Assembly: GCA_910584545.1 (NCBI GenBank)
Contig: CAJUBC010000032.1
Location: 1 to 25,883 of the forward strand
Source of the DNA: an uncultured Muribaculaceae bacterium
Lineage (GTDB): Bacteria > Bacteroidota > Bacteroidia > Bacteroidales > Muribaculaceae
Length of the DNA stretch: 25,883 nucleotides
Direction: 5' to 3'
A model generated the notes under the pieces. That model had not been told where the DNA came from. It did no database searches and saw only the letters and a program-made list of their open reading frames with translations. Made by a program: the position numbers and the translations under genes. Shown here in pieces: positions 1 to 6,584 of the stretch. Numbering within the stretch: position 1 is the stretch's first letter; each line of letters begins with the position of its first letter.

Positions 1-79
1 AAGAGCTATGCACATGAAGCTGACCGTTGGCGTCAACCTTGACATTCCTCTTTTTAGCTGCGACTGTCTTTTTTGCCAT
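1..79 (-). CDS. rpsK: 30S ribosomal protein uS11, N-terminal part (gene continues off the window)
   Basis: This is the first 26 codons of a minus-strand gene cut by the window edge. The start ATG is at 77-79. The peptide begins [19 protein letters not shown] and continues QLHVHSS, which is the basic tail and first beta strand of Bacteroidales uS11. The protein sits on the 30S platform next to the mRNA exit site and contacts 16S rRNA near the 3' end. The gene begins 12 nt after the rpsM stop codon, the usual alpha-operon order, so rpsD, rpoA and rplQ are expected beyond position 1. No Shine-Dalgarno is visible; the upstream sequence is A/T-rich. Confidence 0.93.
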
Positions 80-91
80 ATTAAGTTTATG

Positions 92-472
92 TTATTTTGT
101 AGCTTTCTTCTTGTTAGCGACCGTTTTCTTGCGGCCCTTGCGGGTACGGGCGTTGTTCTTGGTGCTCTGTCCGCGAAGCGGAAGGCCGAGACGGTGACGG
201 ATGCCGCGATAGCAACCGATGTCCATCAGTCGCTTGATGTTGAGCTGGACTTCCGTACGGAGGTCTCCCTCAACCTTGTAGTCGCGCTGGATCACCTCAC
301 GCACGGCAGCCGCCTGCTCGTCGGTCCAGTCCTTCACCTTGATGTCGCGGTCCACCCCTGCTCTCTCCAGGATGGTGTTAGCCGCGCTACGGCCGATACC
401 GTAGATGTAGGTCAACGCAATCTCTCCTCTTTTATTCTGCGGCAAATCAACGCCGACAATTCTTACTGCCAT
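92..472 (-). CDS. rpsM: 30S ribosomal protein uS13
   Basis: This 126-residue protein has the normal length for uS13, a head protein that contacts the P-site tRNA and forms intersubunit bridges with 23S rRNA and uL5. It opens MAVRIVGVDLPQNKRGEIAL. The helix-hairpin-helix segment (GIGRSAANTILERAGVD) lies at about residues 26-42. The C-terminal extension is strongly basic, with the conserved RHRLGLPLRGQ stretch before a Lys/Arg tail that reaches the P site. The gene is preceded by a 66-nt spacer with a promoter-like sequence, so it may be transcribed partly on its own as the head of an alpha-type operon. Confidence 0.98.
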   Translation of the reverse strand: MAVRIVGVDLPQNKRGEIALTYIYGIGRSAANTILERAGVDRDIKVKDWTDEQAAAVREVIQRDYKVEGDLRTEVQLNIKRLMDIGCYRGIRHRLGLPLRGQSTKNNARTRKGRKKTVANKKKATK

Positions 473-494
473 ATTGCTTTTTTAAAATTTTGTG

Positions 495-525
495 CAAAGG
501 TAACAAATTTCAGTGATGTACGAAA
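495..525 (-). promoter_or_regulatory. Candidate internal promoter ahead of rpsM
   Basis: On the minus strand, TACCTTTG at 502-495 matches the Bacteroidetes -7 consensus TAnnTTTG exactly. A TTTC at 525-522 stands 19 nt upstream, where TTTG is expected. Transcription would begin near 490, about 15-20 nt before the rpsM ATG. The site lies in the 66-nt spacer after rpmJ, which is where the separate alpha operon begins in enterobacteria. The one mismatch in the -33 box limits confidence. Confidence 0.5.
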
Positions 526-538
526 CATTTTTCTGAAT

Positions 539-655
539 TTATCCCTGACGCTGTTTCATTTTGGGGTTCTTTTTGTTGATGACGTACAGTCTACCCTTCC
601 GGCGGACGATCTTGCTGTCGGGAGTGCGTTTCTTTACAGATGCTCTTACTTTCAT
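539..655 (-). CDS. rpmJ: 50S ribosomal protein bL36, zinc-free form
   Basis: This is a 38-residue minus-strand gene, ATG at 653-655 and TAA at 539-541. It starts MKVRASVKKRTPDSKIVRRK and ends NKKNPKMKQRQG, matching bL36 over its full length. bL36 is a small 23S rRNA-binding protein at the base of the L7/L12 stalk. The zinc-binding form carries Cys-Cys-Cys-His; here the first pair is replaced by Thr/Pro and Asp/Ser and there is no cysteine at all, so this is the zinc-independent (C-) type. It follows infA by 19 nt, as in other Bacteroidales spc operons. Confidence 0.96.
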   Translation of the reverse strand: MKVRASVKKRTPDSKIVRRKGRLYVINKKNPKMKQRQG

Positions 656-674
656 ATTGAGTTTTTTCTTATTT

Positions 675-893
675 TTATTTGTACCTGAATGATATCCTTC
701 CTTTCGTCAGGTCGTATGGACTGATCTCCACCCTGACCTTGTCGCCGGGAAGTATCTTGATGTAGTGCATCCTCATCTTGCCGGAAATGTGGGCCGTGAT
801 GATGTGGCCGTTCTCCAGCTCGACCTTGAACATTGCGTTGGACAATGCTTCGAGAATCACTCCATCCTGTTCTATTGCTGCCTGCTTTGCCAT
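675..893 (-). CDS. infA: Translation initiation factor IF-1
   Basis: This 72-residue protein is a single S1-type OB fold: MAKQAAIEQDGVILEALSNA, then the FKVELENGHIITAHISGKMR strand region and the MHYIKILPGDKVRVEISPYD turn typical of IF-1. IF-1 binds the 30S A site during initiation and stabilises IF-2 and IF-3. Length and sequence are canonical. The gene lies between map and rpmJ, the standard secY-map-infA-rpmJ arrangement. No Shine-Dalgarno precedes it; the 24 nt upstream are A/T-rich. Confidence 0.98.
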   Translation of the reverse strand: MAKQAAIEQDGVILEALSNAMFKVELENGHIITAHISGKMRMHYIKILPGDKVRVEISPYDLTKGRISFRYK

Positions 894-917
894 ATATGAT
901 AACTGATTTTTTACGGT

Positions 918-1754
918 TTAATTGTTCGGAGCCTCTTCCTGCATCCCGGTGTCCCACTGCCCGGCATCCTCCCGGAGCGGATGGGCGCCGAGGGCCTCGT
1001 CGATGTAGCGGAATGTGGTGAGAATCTCGGGAGCTCCGTCGGTAATCGCCACTGTATGCTCGAAATGGGCCGACGGCTTGCGGTCGCGCGTGCGGCATTC
1101 CCAGCCATTGCGCTCGATCACGATGTTCTTGCTGCCGAGATTTATCATAGGCTCGATAGCGATGCACATCCCCTTGCGGAGCACCGGGCCGATACCCCGA
1201 CGCCCGTAGTTCGGGACTTCAGGATCCTCGTGCATGTCCCGTCCTATACCATGGCCGCACATCTCGCGGACCACGCTGTAGCCGCGGCGTTCGCACCATG
1301 TCTGGACGGCATTGGAGACATCGCCCACGCGTTTGCCGGCGCGGGCTGCCTCGATACCCACATAGAGTGACTCCTTGGTGACTTTCAGAAGCTGCATCAC
1401 TTTGGGATCGATCTCACCGACGGGAAACGTGTAGCAGGAGTCGCCGTTGTAGCCGCCGAGCTCCACCACCAGGTCGGTTCCGACAATATCCCCCTCTCGA
1501 AGCACATACCCCGAAGGGAAACCATGTACCACAGTCTCGTTGACCTCGATGCAGAGAGTGCCCGGGAAGCCCTCGTAACCAAGACAAGCGGGTTTGCCCC
1601 CGTTGTCGAGGACAAACTCCCTTGCTATGGTGTCAAGACGACGGGTGGTCTCTCCGGGACGGACCCAGCGGGCCACTTCCCCGAGCGTGCGCGACGTGAG
1701 GTCGCATGCCGCCCGCATCTTCTCTATCTCTTCCTCAGTCTTGACGTAAATCAT
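918..1754 (-). CDS. map: Type I methionine aminopeptidase
   Basis: The 278-residue enzyme removes the initiator Met from nascent proteins with small second residues. It has the pita-bread fold with all five expected dinuclear-metal ligands: D94 and D105 (GTD and GDS motifs), H168 (CGHGIG), E201 (IEPM) and E232 (FEHTVAIT), plus the substrate-binding H77 (VVHGFPSG). The catalytic core ends around residue 252 (EILTTFRYIDE). About 25 further residues form a hydrophilic tail (EDAGQWDTGMQEEAPNN at the end), longer than the usual type I enzyme. The gene follows secY by 18 nt and precedes infA, so it is expressed with the translation operon. Confidence 0.98.
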   Translation of the reverse strand: MIYVKTEEEIEKMRAACDLTSRTLGEVARWVRPGETTRRLDTIAREFVLDNGGKPACLGYEGFPGTLCIEVNETVVHGFPSGYVLREGDIVGTDLVVELGGYNGDSCYTFPVGEIDPKVMQLLKVTKESLYVGIEAARAGKRVGDVSNAVQTWCERRGYSVVREMCGHGIGRDMHEDPEVPNYGRRGIGPVLRKGMCIAIEPMINLGSKNIVIERNGWECRTRDRKPSAHFEHTVAITDGAPEILTTFRYIDEALGAHPLREDAGQWDTGMQEEAPNN

Positions 1755-1772
1755 AACCGTTGAAATGCATTA

Positions 1773-3107
1773 TCAGAATCCGGCTCCGCCCGAACGGCCC
1801 TTGATGCGTCCGTGCTTCATCAGACCGTCGTACTTGTGCATGATCAGATGGCCCTCGATGATGCGGAGAGTGTCGAGGATGACACCTACCATAATCAGCA
1901 GCGAGGTGCCGCCGAAGAACGATGCGAAGTTACGGTTGAGGCCGCACACATGTGCAATCGCCGGCATGATGGCCACGATTCCGAGGAAAATCGAACCCGG
2001 GAGGGTTATTCTCGACATGATGGAATCGAGGTAATCGACAGTCGGCTTGCCCGGCTTGATGCCCGGGATGAAACCGTTGTTGCGCTTCATGTCCTCTGCC
2101 ATCTGAGCGGGACGCACGGTGATGGCGGTATAGAAGTACGTGAAGGCCACAATCATCAGGAAGTACACAGCGTTGTACCAGAATCCGTACATATCGGTCA
2201 TAGCGCCGAAGAAGCCGGTCTGGTTAGTGCTGAATCCCACCAGAGTGATGGGGATGAACATGATTGCCTGCGCGAAGATTATAGGCATGACACCGGCCGC
2301 GTTCACCTTCAGAGGGATGAACTGGCGCGCGCCGCCGTACTGCTTGTTGCCGACCACCTTCTTGGCGTACTGGACGGGGACGTTGCGCGTGCCCTGCACC
2401 AGGAGGACCGCACCGGCTATGACAGCCAGCAGGATCACTATCTCAATCAGGAAGAGCACGAGTCCTCCGCCCTGGGAGTTCATCAGCCTTCCGGTGAATT
2501 CCTGAATGAAGGCCTCGGGGAGACGGGCGATGATACCGATGAGGATTATCATCGAGATACCGTTGCCGACACCCTTCTGGTCGATACGCTCGCCAAGCCA
2601 CATAATGAACATGGAGCCGGCCGCGAGTACAATCGTCATGAACACAATAGTCCAGAAACCTAATTCGACGTGGCCTCCGGCTGCCTGAACCTGATACTTG
2701 AGATTCATCAAATAAGCCGGACCCTGCAGCACGAGAATAAGCACTGTCAGATAACGTGTATACTGGTTGAGTTTCATGCGGCCGCTCTCGCCCTCGCGCT
2801 GCATCTTCTGGAAGCTCGGAAGCACCATACCCAGCAGCTGGATCACGATGGACGCCGTGATGTAAGGCATGATACCGAGCGCGAAGATGGATGCCTGGGA
2901 GAAAGCTCCTCCCGAGAACATGTCGAGGAGCTGCATCAAACCGTCGGCAGTGAAATTCTTCAGTGCCAGCAGCTCGTCGGGATTGATACCCGGCAAGACC
3001 ACATAGCACCCGAAGCGGTAGATGATCACGAGCAACAGGGTGATCCCGATGCGCTTGCGAAGATCTTCGACGCTCCAGATATTTTTAATTGTTTTTGTAA
3101 ATCCCAT
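1773..3107 (-). CDS. secY: Protein translocase subunit SecY
   Basis: This 444-residue protein is the channel-forming subunit of the SecYEG translocon in the inner membrane. It starts MGFTKTIKNIWSVEDLRKRI, and about ten hydrophobic helices follow. These include the first at about 21-40, the plug/TM2 region near residues 60-100 (MLDMFSGG-like start, then FALGIMPYITASIVIQLLGM), and the conserved NGISMIILIGI helix. The C-terminal cytosolic end (ILDTLRIIEGHLIMHKYDGL) carries the ribosome-contacting region. Length is normal. Its place after rplO and before map is the classical spc-operon position, coupling translocon supply to ribosome synthesis. Confidence 0.98.
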   Translation of the reverse strand: MGFTKTIKNIWSVEDLRKRIGITLLLVIIYRFGCYVVLPGINPDELLALKNFTADGLMQLLDMFSGGAFSQASIFALGIMPYITASIVIQLLGMVLPSFQKMQREGESGRMKLNQYTRYLTVLILVLQGPAYLMNLKYQVQAAGGHVELGFWTIVFMTIVLAAGSMFIMWLGERIDQKGVGNGISMIILIGIIARLPEAFIQEFTGRLMNSQGGGLVLFLIEIVILLAVIAGAVLLVQGTRNVPVQYAKKVVGNKQYGGARQFIPLKVNAAGVMPIIFAQAIMFIPITLVGFSTNQTGFFGAMTDMYGFWYNAVYFLMIVAFTYFYTAITVRPAQMAEDMKRNNGFIPGIKPGKPTVDYLDSIMSRITLPGSIFLGIVAIMPAIAHVCGLNRNFASFFGGTSLLIMVGVILDTLRIIEGHLIMHKYDGLMKHGRIKGRSGGAGF

Positions 3108-3120
3108 TGTGTTTATTCAG

Positions 3121-3567
3121 TTATTTTTTTACAACAGAACCGCCTGCGGCCTTGATGGCCTCTTCGGCAGCTTTCGAGAACGCGTTAGCCTCCACTTCGA
3201 GAGCGCGGGTGACGGCGCCGTTGCCGAGCACTTTCACCAATGCCTTCTTTGAGACGAGACCGGCGTTGCGAAGATCCTCGACCGTGATCTTCGCCAGCCC
3301 GGTTGCGGCTGCGAGAGATTCGAGAGCGTCCAGATTGACTGCCTTGTATTCAACGCGGTTGATGTTGTTGAAACCGAACTTCGGCACACGGCGCTGGAGA
3401 GGCATCTGACCTCCCTCGAAGCCGATCTTGTGCTTGTAGCCCGAACGTGACTTCGCGCCCTTGTGACCGCGGGTGGAAGTGCCGCCGTAGCCCGAACCGG
3501 GTCCGCGGCCTACTCTCTTGTTGCTTTTGTTGCTGCCTACGGCAGGTTTCAGATTATGTAATTCCAT
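3121..3567 (-). CDS. rplO: 50S ribosomal protein uL15
   Basis: This is a 148-residue 23S rRNA-binding protein. The extended N-terminus has the Gly/Arg-rich signature GRGPGSGYGGTSTRGHKGAK at about residues 21-40, followed by FEGGQMPLQRRVPKFGF, which threads into the large subunit. The C-terminal globular part (residues ~75-148) contains KITVEDLRNAGLVSKKALVKVLG. It is a late-assembly protein. It follows rpmD by 15 nt and precedes secY by 13 nt, with no Shine-Dalgarno. Confidence 0.98.
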   Translation of the reverse strand: MELHNLKPAVGSNKSNKRVGRGPGSGYGGTSTRGHKGAKSRSGYKHKIGFEGGQMPLQRRVPKFGFNNINRVEYKAVNLDALESLAAATGLAKITVEDLRNAGLVSKKALVKVLGNGAVTRALEVEANAFSKAAEEAIKAAGGSVVKK

Positions 3568-3582
3568 TTTTCCGATACTTCT

Positions 3583-3762
3583 TTAGAGTTTTGTCACTTC
3601 CACCAGATGATGGACCTTCTTGACCATTCCCATAATGGAGGGAGTATCCTCTTTGATTACAGAATGGTTCATTTTGCGGAGACCGAGCGCGTCGAGAGTC
3701 TCTTTCTGCACCTTGGGGCAGTTGATCCGGCTCTTGGTCTGTGTGATTTTGATCTGTGCCAT
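3583..3762 (-). CDS. rpmD: 50S ribosomal protein uL30
   Basis: This is a short minus-strand gene of 59 codons, ATG at 3760-3762 and TAA at 3583-3585. The translation begins MAQIKITQTKSRINCPKVQK and ends KKVHHLVEVTKL. That is the complete uL30 fold, with the K-x-R-x-x-x-P...T...LGLRKMNHSV signature and the IMGMVKKVHHLV C-terminal helix-strand. The protein binds 23S rRNA on the outer face of the 50S subunit. It lies between rpsE (8 nt upstream) and rplO (15 nt downstream), the invariant spc-operon position. Confidence 0.97.
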   Translation of the reverse strand: MAQIKITQTKSRINCPKVQKETLDALGLRKMNHSVIKEDTPSIMGMVKKVHHLVEVTKL

Positions 3763-3770
3763 TGCTGAGA

Positions 3771-4289
3771 TTATTTACCTGTGAATACTTTCTCCACAGC
3801 GACACCGCGGTTCTGGGCCACCTGAGCCGGGCTGCGGAGTTCGCCGAGAGCCTCTATAGTGGCCTTGACGAGGTTGTGGGGGTTGGAAGAACCTTTGGAT
3901 TTGGCGAGCACGTCGGTGATGCCCACGCTCTCAAGCACGGCACGCATGGCGCCTCCGGCCTTTACTCCGGTACCTTCGGAAGCAGGCTTGATGAAGATTC
4001 TCGAGCCGCCGAATTTCGCCACCACCTCGTGGGGGATGGTTCCCTTGTGGACGGGTACCTTGATGAGATTCTTCTTGGCAGCCTCCACGCCCTTGGCGAT
4101 GGCGGCCGTGACCTCGTTGGCCTTGCCCAGTCCCCAGCCGATCACACCGTCGCCGTTGCCGACAACGACGATAGCGGCAAAGCTGAACGCACGTCCTCCC
4201 TTGGTCACCTTGGTGACACGGTTGATGGCTACCAGGCGATCCTGCAATTCCAGATCGTTTGTAGTTTTGACTTTATTGAATTTTGCCAT
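3771..4289 (-). CDS. rpsE: 30S ribosomal protein uS5
   Basis: This 172-residue protein sits at the mRNA entry tunnel and affects decoding accuracy. Residues ~10-75 form the double-stranded-RNA-binding-like N-domain with the loop signature VTKVTKGGRAFSF, then VVVGNGDGVIGWGLGKANEV. The C-domain carries AGGAMRAVLESVGITDVLAKS and SSNPHNLVKATIEAL. The Gly-rich loop contacted in spectinomycin-resistance mutants is intact. The gene follows rplR by 8 nt and precedes rpmD by 8 nt. Confidence 0.98.
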   Translation of the reverse strand: MAKFNKVKTTNDLELQDRLVAINRVTKVTKGGRAFSFAAIVVVGNGDGVIGWGLGKANEVTAAIAKGVEAAKKNLIKVPVHKGTIPHEVVAKFGGSRIFIKPASEGTGVKAGGAMRAVLESVGITDVLAKSKGSSNPHNLVKATIEALGELRSPAQVAQNRGVAVEKVFTGK

Positions 4290-4297
4290 GATTTACT

Positions 4298-4639
4298 TTA
4301 GAATTTAAGACCTCCCTTGCGGGCTGCGTCGGCCAATGATTTAACTCTGCCATGAAAGAGGTAACCGTTGCGGTCGAAAACCACTTCGGTGACACCCTTC
4401 TCCATAGCTTTCTTTGCAATCTCCTCGCCTACCTTGGCAGCCTGTTCCACCTTGGTGCCTCCCTCGAGGCCCTTGGAGGACGCAGCGACGATTGTGTTGC
4501 CGGTGAGGTCGTCGATAACCTGCACGTAAATGCCCTTGTTGGAGCGGAAAACGCTCATACGGGGACGCTCAGCCGTGCCGGAAATTTTTCCGCGGATGCG
4601 GGTCTTGATTTTATTTCTTCTTGCTATCTTGGATATCAT
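4298..4639 (-). CDS. rplR: 50S ribosomal protein uL18
   Basis: The 113-residue protein binds 5S rRNA together with uL5 and anchors it in the central protuberance. The basic N-terminus (MISKIARRNKIKTRIRGKIS) is followed by the conserved RPRMSVFRSNKGIYVQVIDD strand-helix region. The C-terminus is FDRNGYLFHGRVKSLADAAR, then a short GGLKF end. Length is standard for the bacterial form. It lies 13 nt after rplF and 8 nt before rpsE. Confidence 0.98.
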   Translation of the reverse strand: MISKIARRNKIKTRIRGKISGTAERPRMSVFRSNKGIYVQVIDDLTGNTIVAASSKGLEGGTKVEQAAKVGEEIAKKAMEKGVTEVVFDRNGYLFHGRVKSLADAARKGGLKF

Positions 4640-4652
4640 AACTGTCTAAATT

Positions 4653-5207
4653 TTATTTGGCATTAGCCGACTTACCTGACTTGCGGCGGATGACTTCGCC
4701 AACGAACTTGATACCTTTACCCTTGTAAGGTTCGGGCTTGCGGAGCGAACGGATCTTGGCGCACACCTGGCCGAGCAGCTGCTTGTCGCTGCTCTCGAGG
4801 ATGATGAGCGGGTTCTTGTTACGCTCGGTCTTGGCCTCGACCTTGATTTCCTTGGGAAGCTTGATATAGATAGCGTGAGAATATCCTAAAGCCAGCTCGA
4901 GCACCTGTCCGGTGGACTGGGCGCGATAACCCACGCCGACGAGCTCCATCTCCTTCTTGTAGCCTTCGGACACGCCTACGACCATGTTGTGGATGAGAGC
5001 GCGGTAGAGTCCGTGCATGGCGCGGTTCTCCCTCTCGTCGTTGGGACGGCTCAGCTCGATGTGGCCGTTCTCTTCTTTCACTGTGATGGCGGGATTGACC
5101 TCCTGAGAGAGTTCTCCCTTGGGACCTTTTACGGTCACTGTGTTGCCTTTTACCTGTACGGTTACGCCTGCAGGTATCGCAATCGGTGCCTTACCTATTC
5201 TTGACAT
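4653..5207 (-). CDS. rplF: 50S ribosomal protein uL6
   Basis: This 184-residue protein has two repeated alpha/beta domains and lies near the sarcin-ricin loop and the GTPase-factor site. Domain 1 starts MSRIGKAPIAIPAGVTVQVK and contains VTVKGPKGELSQ. Domain 2 contains ELVGVGYRAQSTGQVLELAL and the PEPYKGKGIKFVGEVIRRK signature near the C-terminus. It is the only gene in the window whose start is preceded by a complete consensus Shine-Dalgarno, directly after the rpsH stop codon, so its translation signal differs from its neighbours. Confidence 0.98.
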   Translation of the reverse strand: MSRIGKAPIAIPAGVTVQVKGNTVTVKGPKGELSQEVNPAITVKEENGHIELSRPNDERENRAMHGLYRALIHNMVVGVSEGYKKEMELVGVGYRAQSTGQVLELALGYSHAIYIKLPKEIKVEAKTERNKNPLIILESSDKQLLGQVCAKIRSLRKPEPYKGKGIKFVGEVIRRKSGKSANAK

Positions 5208-5212
5208 CTTGT

Positions 5213-5220
5213 ACCTCCTT
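5213..5220 (-). promoter_or_regulatory. Perfect Shine-Dalgarno sequence for rplF
   Basis: On the minus strand the spacer reads AAGGAGGT (5220 to 5213), fully complementary to the usual 16S 3' tail. Five nt (ACAAG) separate it from the ATG at 5205-5207. It sits 2 nt after the rpsH stop codon. The other starts in this window have A/T-rich upstream sequence without GGAGG at a useful distance; the partial exception is rplE, where a GAGGAG falls inside rplX codons. Confidence 0.85.
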
Positions 5221-5222
5221 TT

Positions 5223-5621
5223 TTAATAAACGTAACACAATACTTCGCCGCCGATCTTACGCTCGCGTGCCTCCTTGTTGGTCATAACGCCCTGGGAGGT
5301 GGAGATGATGGCGATACCGAGTCCGTTGAGGACGCGGGGCATGTCTTTATAGCCGGTGTACTGGCGGAGACCCGGACGGGAGATGCGGTGCAGGTTGCGG
5401 ATGGCGCTCTCCTTGTTGACCGGATCATATTTGAGGGCTATCTTGATGGTGCCCTTGGGGGCGTTGGTATCATCGAACTTATAGTTCAAGATATAGCCCT
5501 GCTCGAAAAGGATCTTTGTGATCTCCCTTTTCATTTTTGATGTCGGAACCTCCACCACGCGGTGACCTGCCATGATGGCGTTCCTCAATCTTGTCAAATA
5601 ATCTGCTATTGGATCAGTCAT
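5223..5621 (-). CDS. rpsH: 30S ribosomal protein uS8
   Basis: The 132-residue protein binds the central domain of 16S rRNA (helix 21 region) and is a primary assembly protein. The N-terminal part is MTDPIADYLTRLRNAIMAGH. The C-terminal domain carries the conserved GLGIAIISTSQGVMTNKEAR and the KIGGEVLCYVY end. In E. coli uS8 is the translational repressor of the spc operon. Here the gene is preceded by an unusual 100-nt structured spacer, an obvious place to look for such a control site. That link is inference. Confidence 0.98.
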   Translation of the reverse strand: MTDPIADYLTRLRNAIMAGHRVVEVPTSKMKREITKILFEQGYILNYKFDDTNAPKGTIKIALKYDPVNKESAIRNLHRISRPGLRQYTGYKDMPRVLNGLGIAIISTSQGVMTNKEARERKIGGEVLCYVY

Positions 5622-5721
5622 TGTTTTGATTGTTAAATTGATTCAGATATACTGAACAATATTTAATACTCACTTGAATACATCTGGAGCCGGGACGGCG
5701 GAAGCCGGTGATTCCGAAGAA
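5622..5721 (-). promoter_or_regulatory. Structured rpsN-rpsH spacer with a UUCG hairpin
   Basis: This 100-nt untranslated gap interrupts an otherwise tightly packed gene run. On the minus-strand RNA, an 8-bp perfect stem GGUGAUUC/GAAUCACC capped by UUCG (5707-5726) overlaps the rpsN stop codon. A second hairpin at 5637-5660 has a 9-bp stem with one bulged base and lies 15 nt before the rpsH ATG. A short GCCG/CGGC hairpin lies between them (near 5692-5702). No U-tract follows the first stem, so a standard terminator is unlikely. An autoregulatory site for uS8 or an mRNA processing or stability element are both possible. Confidence 0.6.
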
Positions 5722-6024
5722 TCACCAGCTTGCCTTTTTCACACCCGGAATCAGGCCGGCAGACGCCATCTCGCGGAACTGGATCCTGGAGATGCCGAAC
5801 TGACGCATATAGCCTTTGGGACGTCCCGTGATTTCGCAGCGGTTATGGAGGCGTACCCTGGAAGCGTTGCGGGGAAGCTTCTGCAGCTTGGTAAGGGCCT
5901 CGTAGTCGATATTGCCCTCGGCGTCGGCCAGAGAGGCCTTCTTGAGAGCGGCCTTCTTGGCGGCGTACTTCGCCACCATTCTCTGGCGCTTCACCTCGCG
6001 GGCCTTCATTGATTCTTTTGCCAT
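5722..6024 (-). CDS. rpsN: 30S ribosomal protein uS14, zinc-free long form
   Basis: This 100-residue protein of the 30S head starts MAKESMKAREVKRQRMVAKY. The C-terminal half carries the conserved LHNRCEITGRPKGYMRQFG and SRIQFREMASAGLIPGVKKA segments. It has one cysteine (in HNRC) and none of the CxxC pairs of the ~61-residue zinc-binding form, so it is the C- type, as in other Bacteroidales. Residues ~30-55 (ADAEGNIDYEALTKLQKLP) are the linker typical of the long form. It follows rplE by 11 nt. Its stop codon lies inside a UUCG-capped hairpin. Confidence 0.97.
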   Translation of the reverse strand: MAKESMKAREVKRQRMVAKYAAKKAALKKASLADAEGNIDYEALTKLQKLPRNASRVRLHNRCEITGRPKGYMRQFGISRIQFREMASAGLIPGVKKASW

Positions 6025-6035
6025 ATCTCTTAATC

Positions 6036-6584
6036 TTAATTTTCGTGTTTAAAGGGAAGTCCGAACTTCTTGAGCAGAGCGAAACCCTCTTCATCGGTAT
6101 TTGCCGAAGTCACGAAGGTGATGTTCATACCCTGAAGCTTGGGCACATTGTCGATATTGATCTCCGGGAAGATTATCTGCTCGGTGATGCCGAGGGTGTA
6201 GTTTCCGCGGCCGTCGAGCTTGGAGTTGATTCCCTTGAAGTCACGGATACGGGGCAGAGCCACGCGCACGAGACGCTCGAGGAACTCGTACATCTTCTCG
6301 CGGCGCAGGGTGACCATCACTCCGATGGGCATCTTCTTGCGAAGCTTGAAGTTGGAGATATCCTTGCGCGAGAGTGTCGGCACGGCCTTCTGGCCGGTGA
6401 TAGCCGTGATCTCATTAAGCGCGGTCTCGATGATCTTCTTGTCCTGTGTGGCGGCTCCGAGGCCCTGGTTGATCACGATCTTCTCCAGGCGGGGCACCTG
6501 CATGGGAGTGGTGTAGTTGAACTCTTTGGTGAGTTCGGGAACTATTCTTTCCTTATAGTCCTTGCTAAGTGTTGTCTCGCTCAT
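6036..6584 (-). CDS. rplE: 50S ribosomal protein uL5
   Basis: This 182-residue protein binds 5S rRNA with uL18 and makes the B1b bridge to uS13. The start is MSETTLSKDYKERIVPELTK. The conserved PRLEKIVINQGLGAATQDKK lies at about residues 30-49, TGQKAVPTLSRKDISNFKLR at about 68-87, and the GRGNYTLGITEQIIFPEI signature near residues 135-152. Its ATG shares one base with the rplX stop (TAATG), so the two are probably translationally coupled. The GAGGAG just upstream lies within the last codons of rplX. Confidence 0.98.
   Translation of the reverse strand: MSETTLSKDYKERIVPELTKEFNYTTPMQVPRLEKIVINQGLGAATQDKKIIETALNEITAITGQKAVPTLSRKDISNFKLRKKMPIGVMVTLRREKMYEFLERLVRVALPRIRDFKGINSKLDGRGNYTLGITEQIIFPEINIDNVPKLQGMNITFVTSANTDEEGFALLKKFGLPFKHEN

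Noticed and set aside
1812..2663. A 283-codon plus-strand open frame opposite secY
   Set aside because: Its His/Asp/Glu-rich product is the complement of membrane-helix codons, and it has no start signal or homology.
5707..5726. Intrinsic terminator after rpsN
   Set aside because: The stem is strong but followed by GC-rich sequence rather than a U-tract, and seven more spc genes continue downstream.
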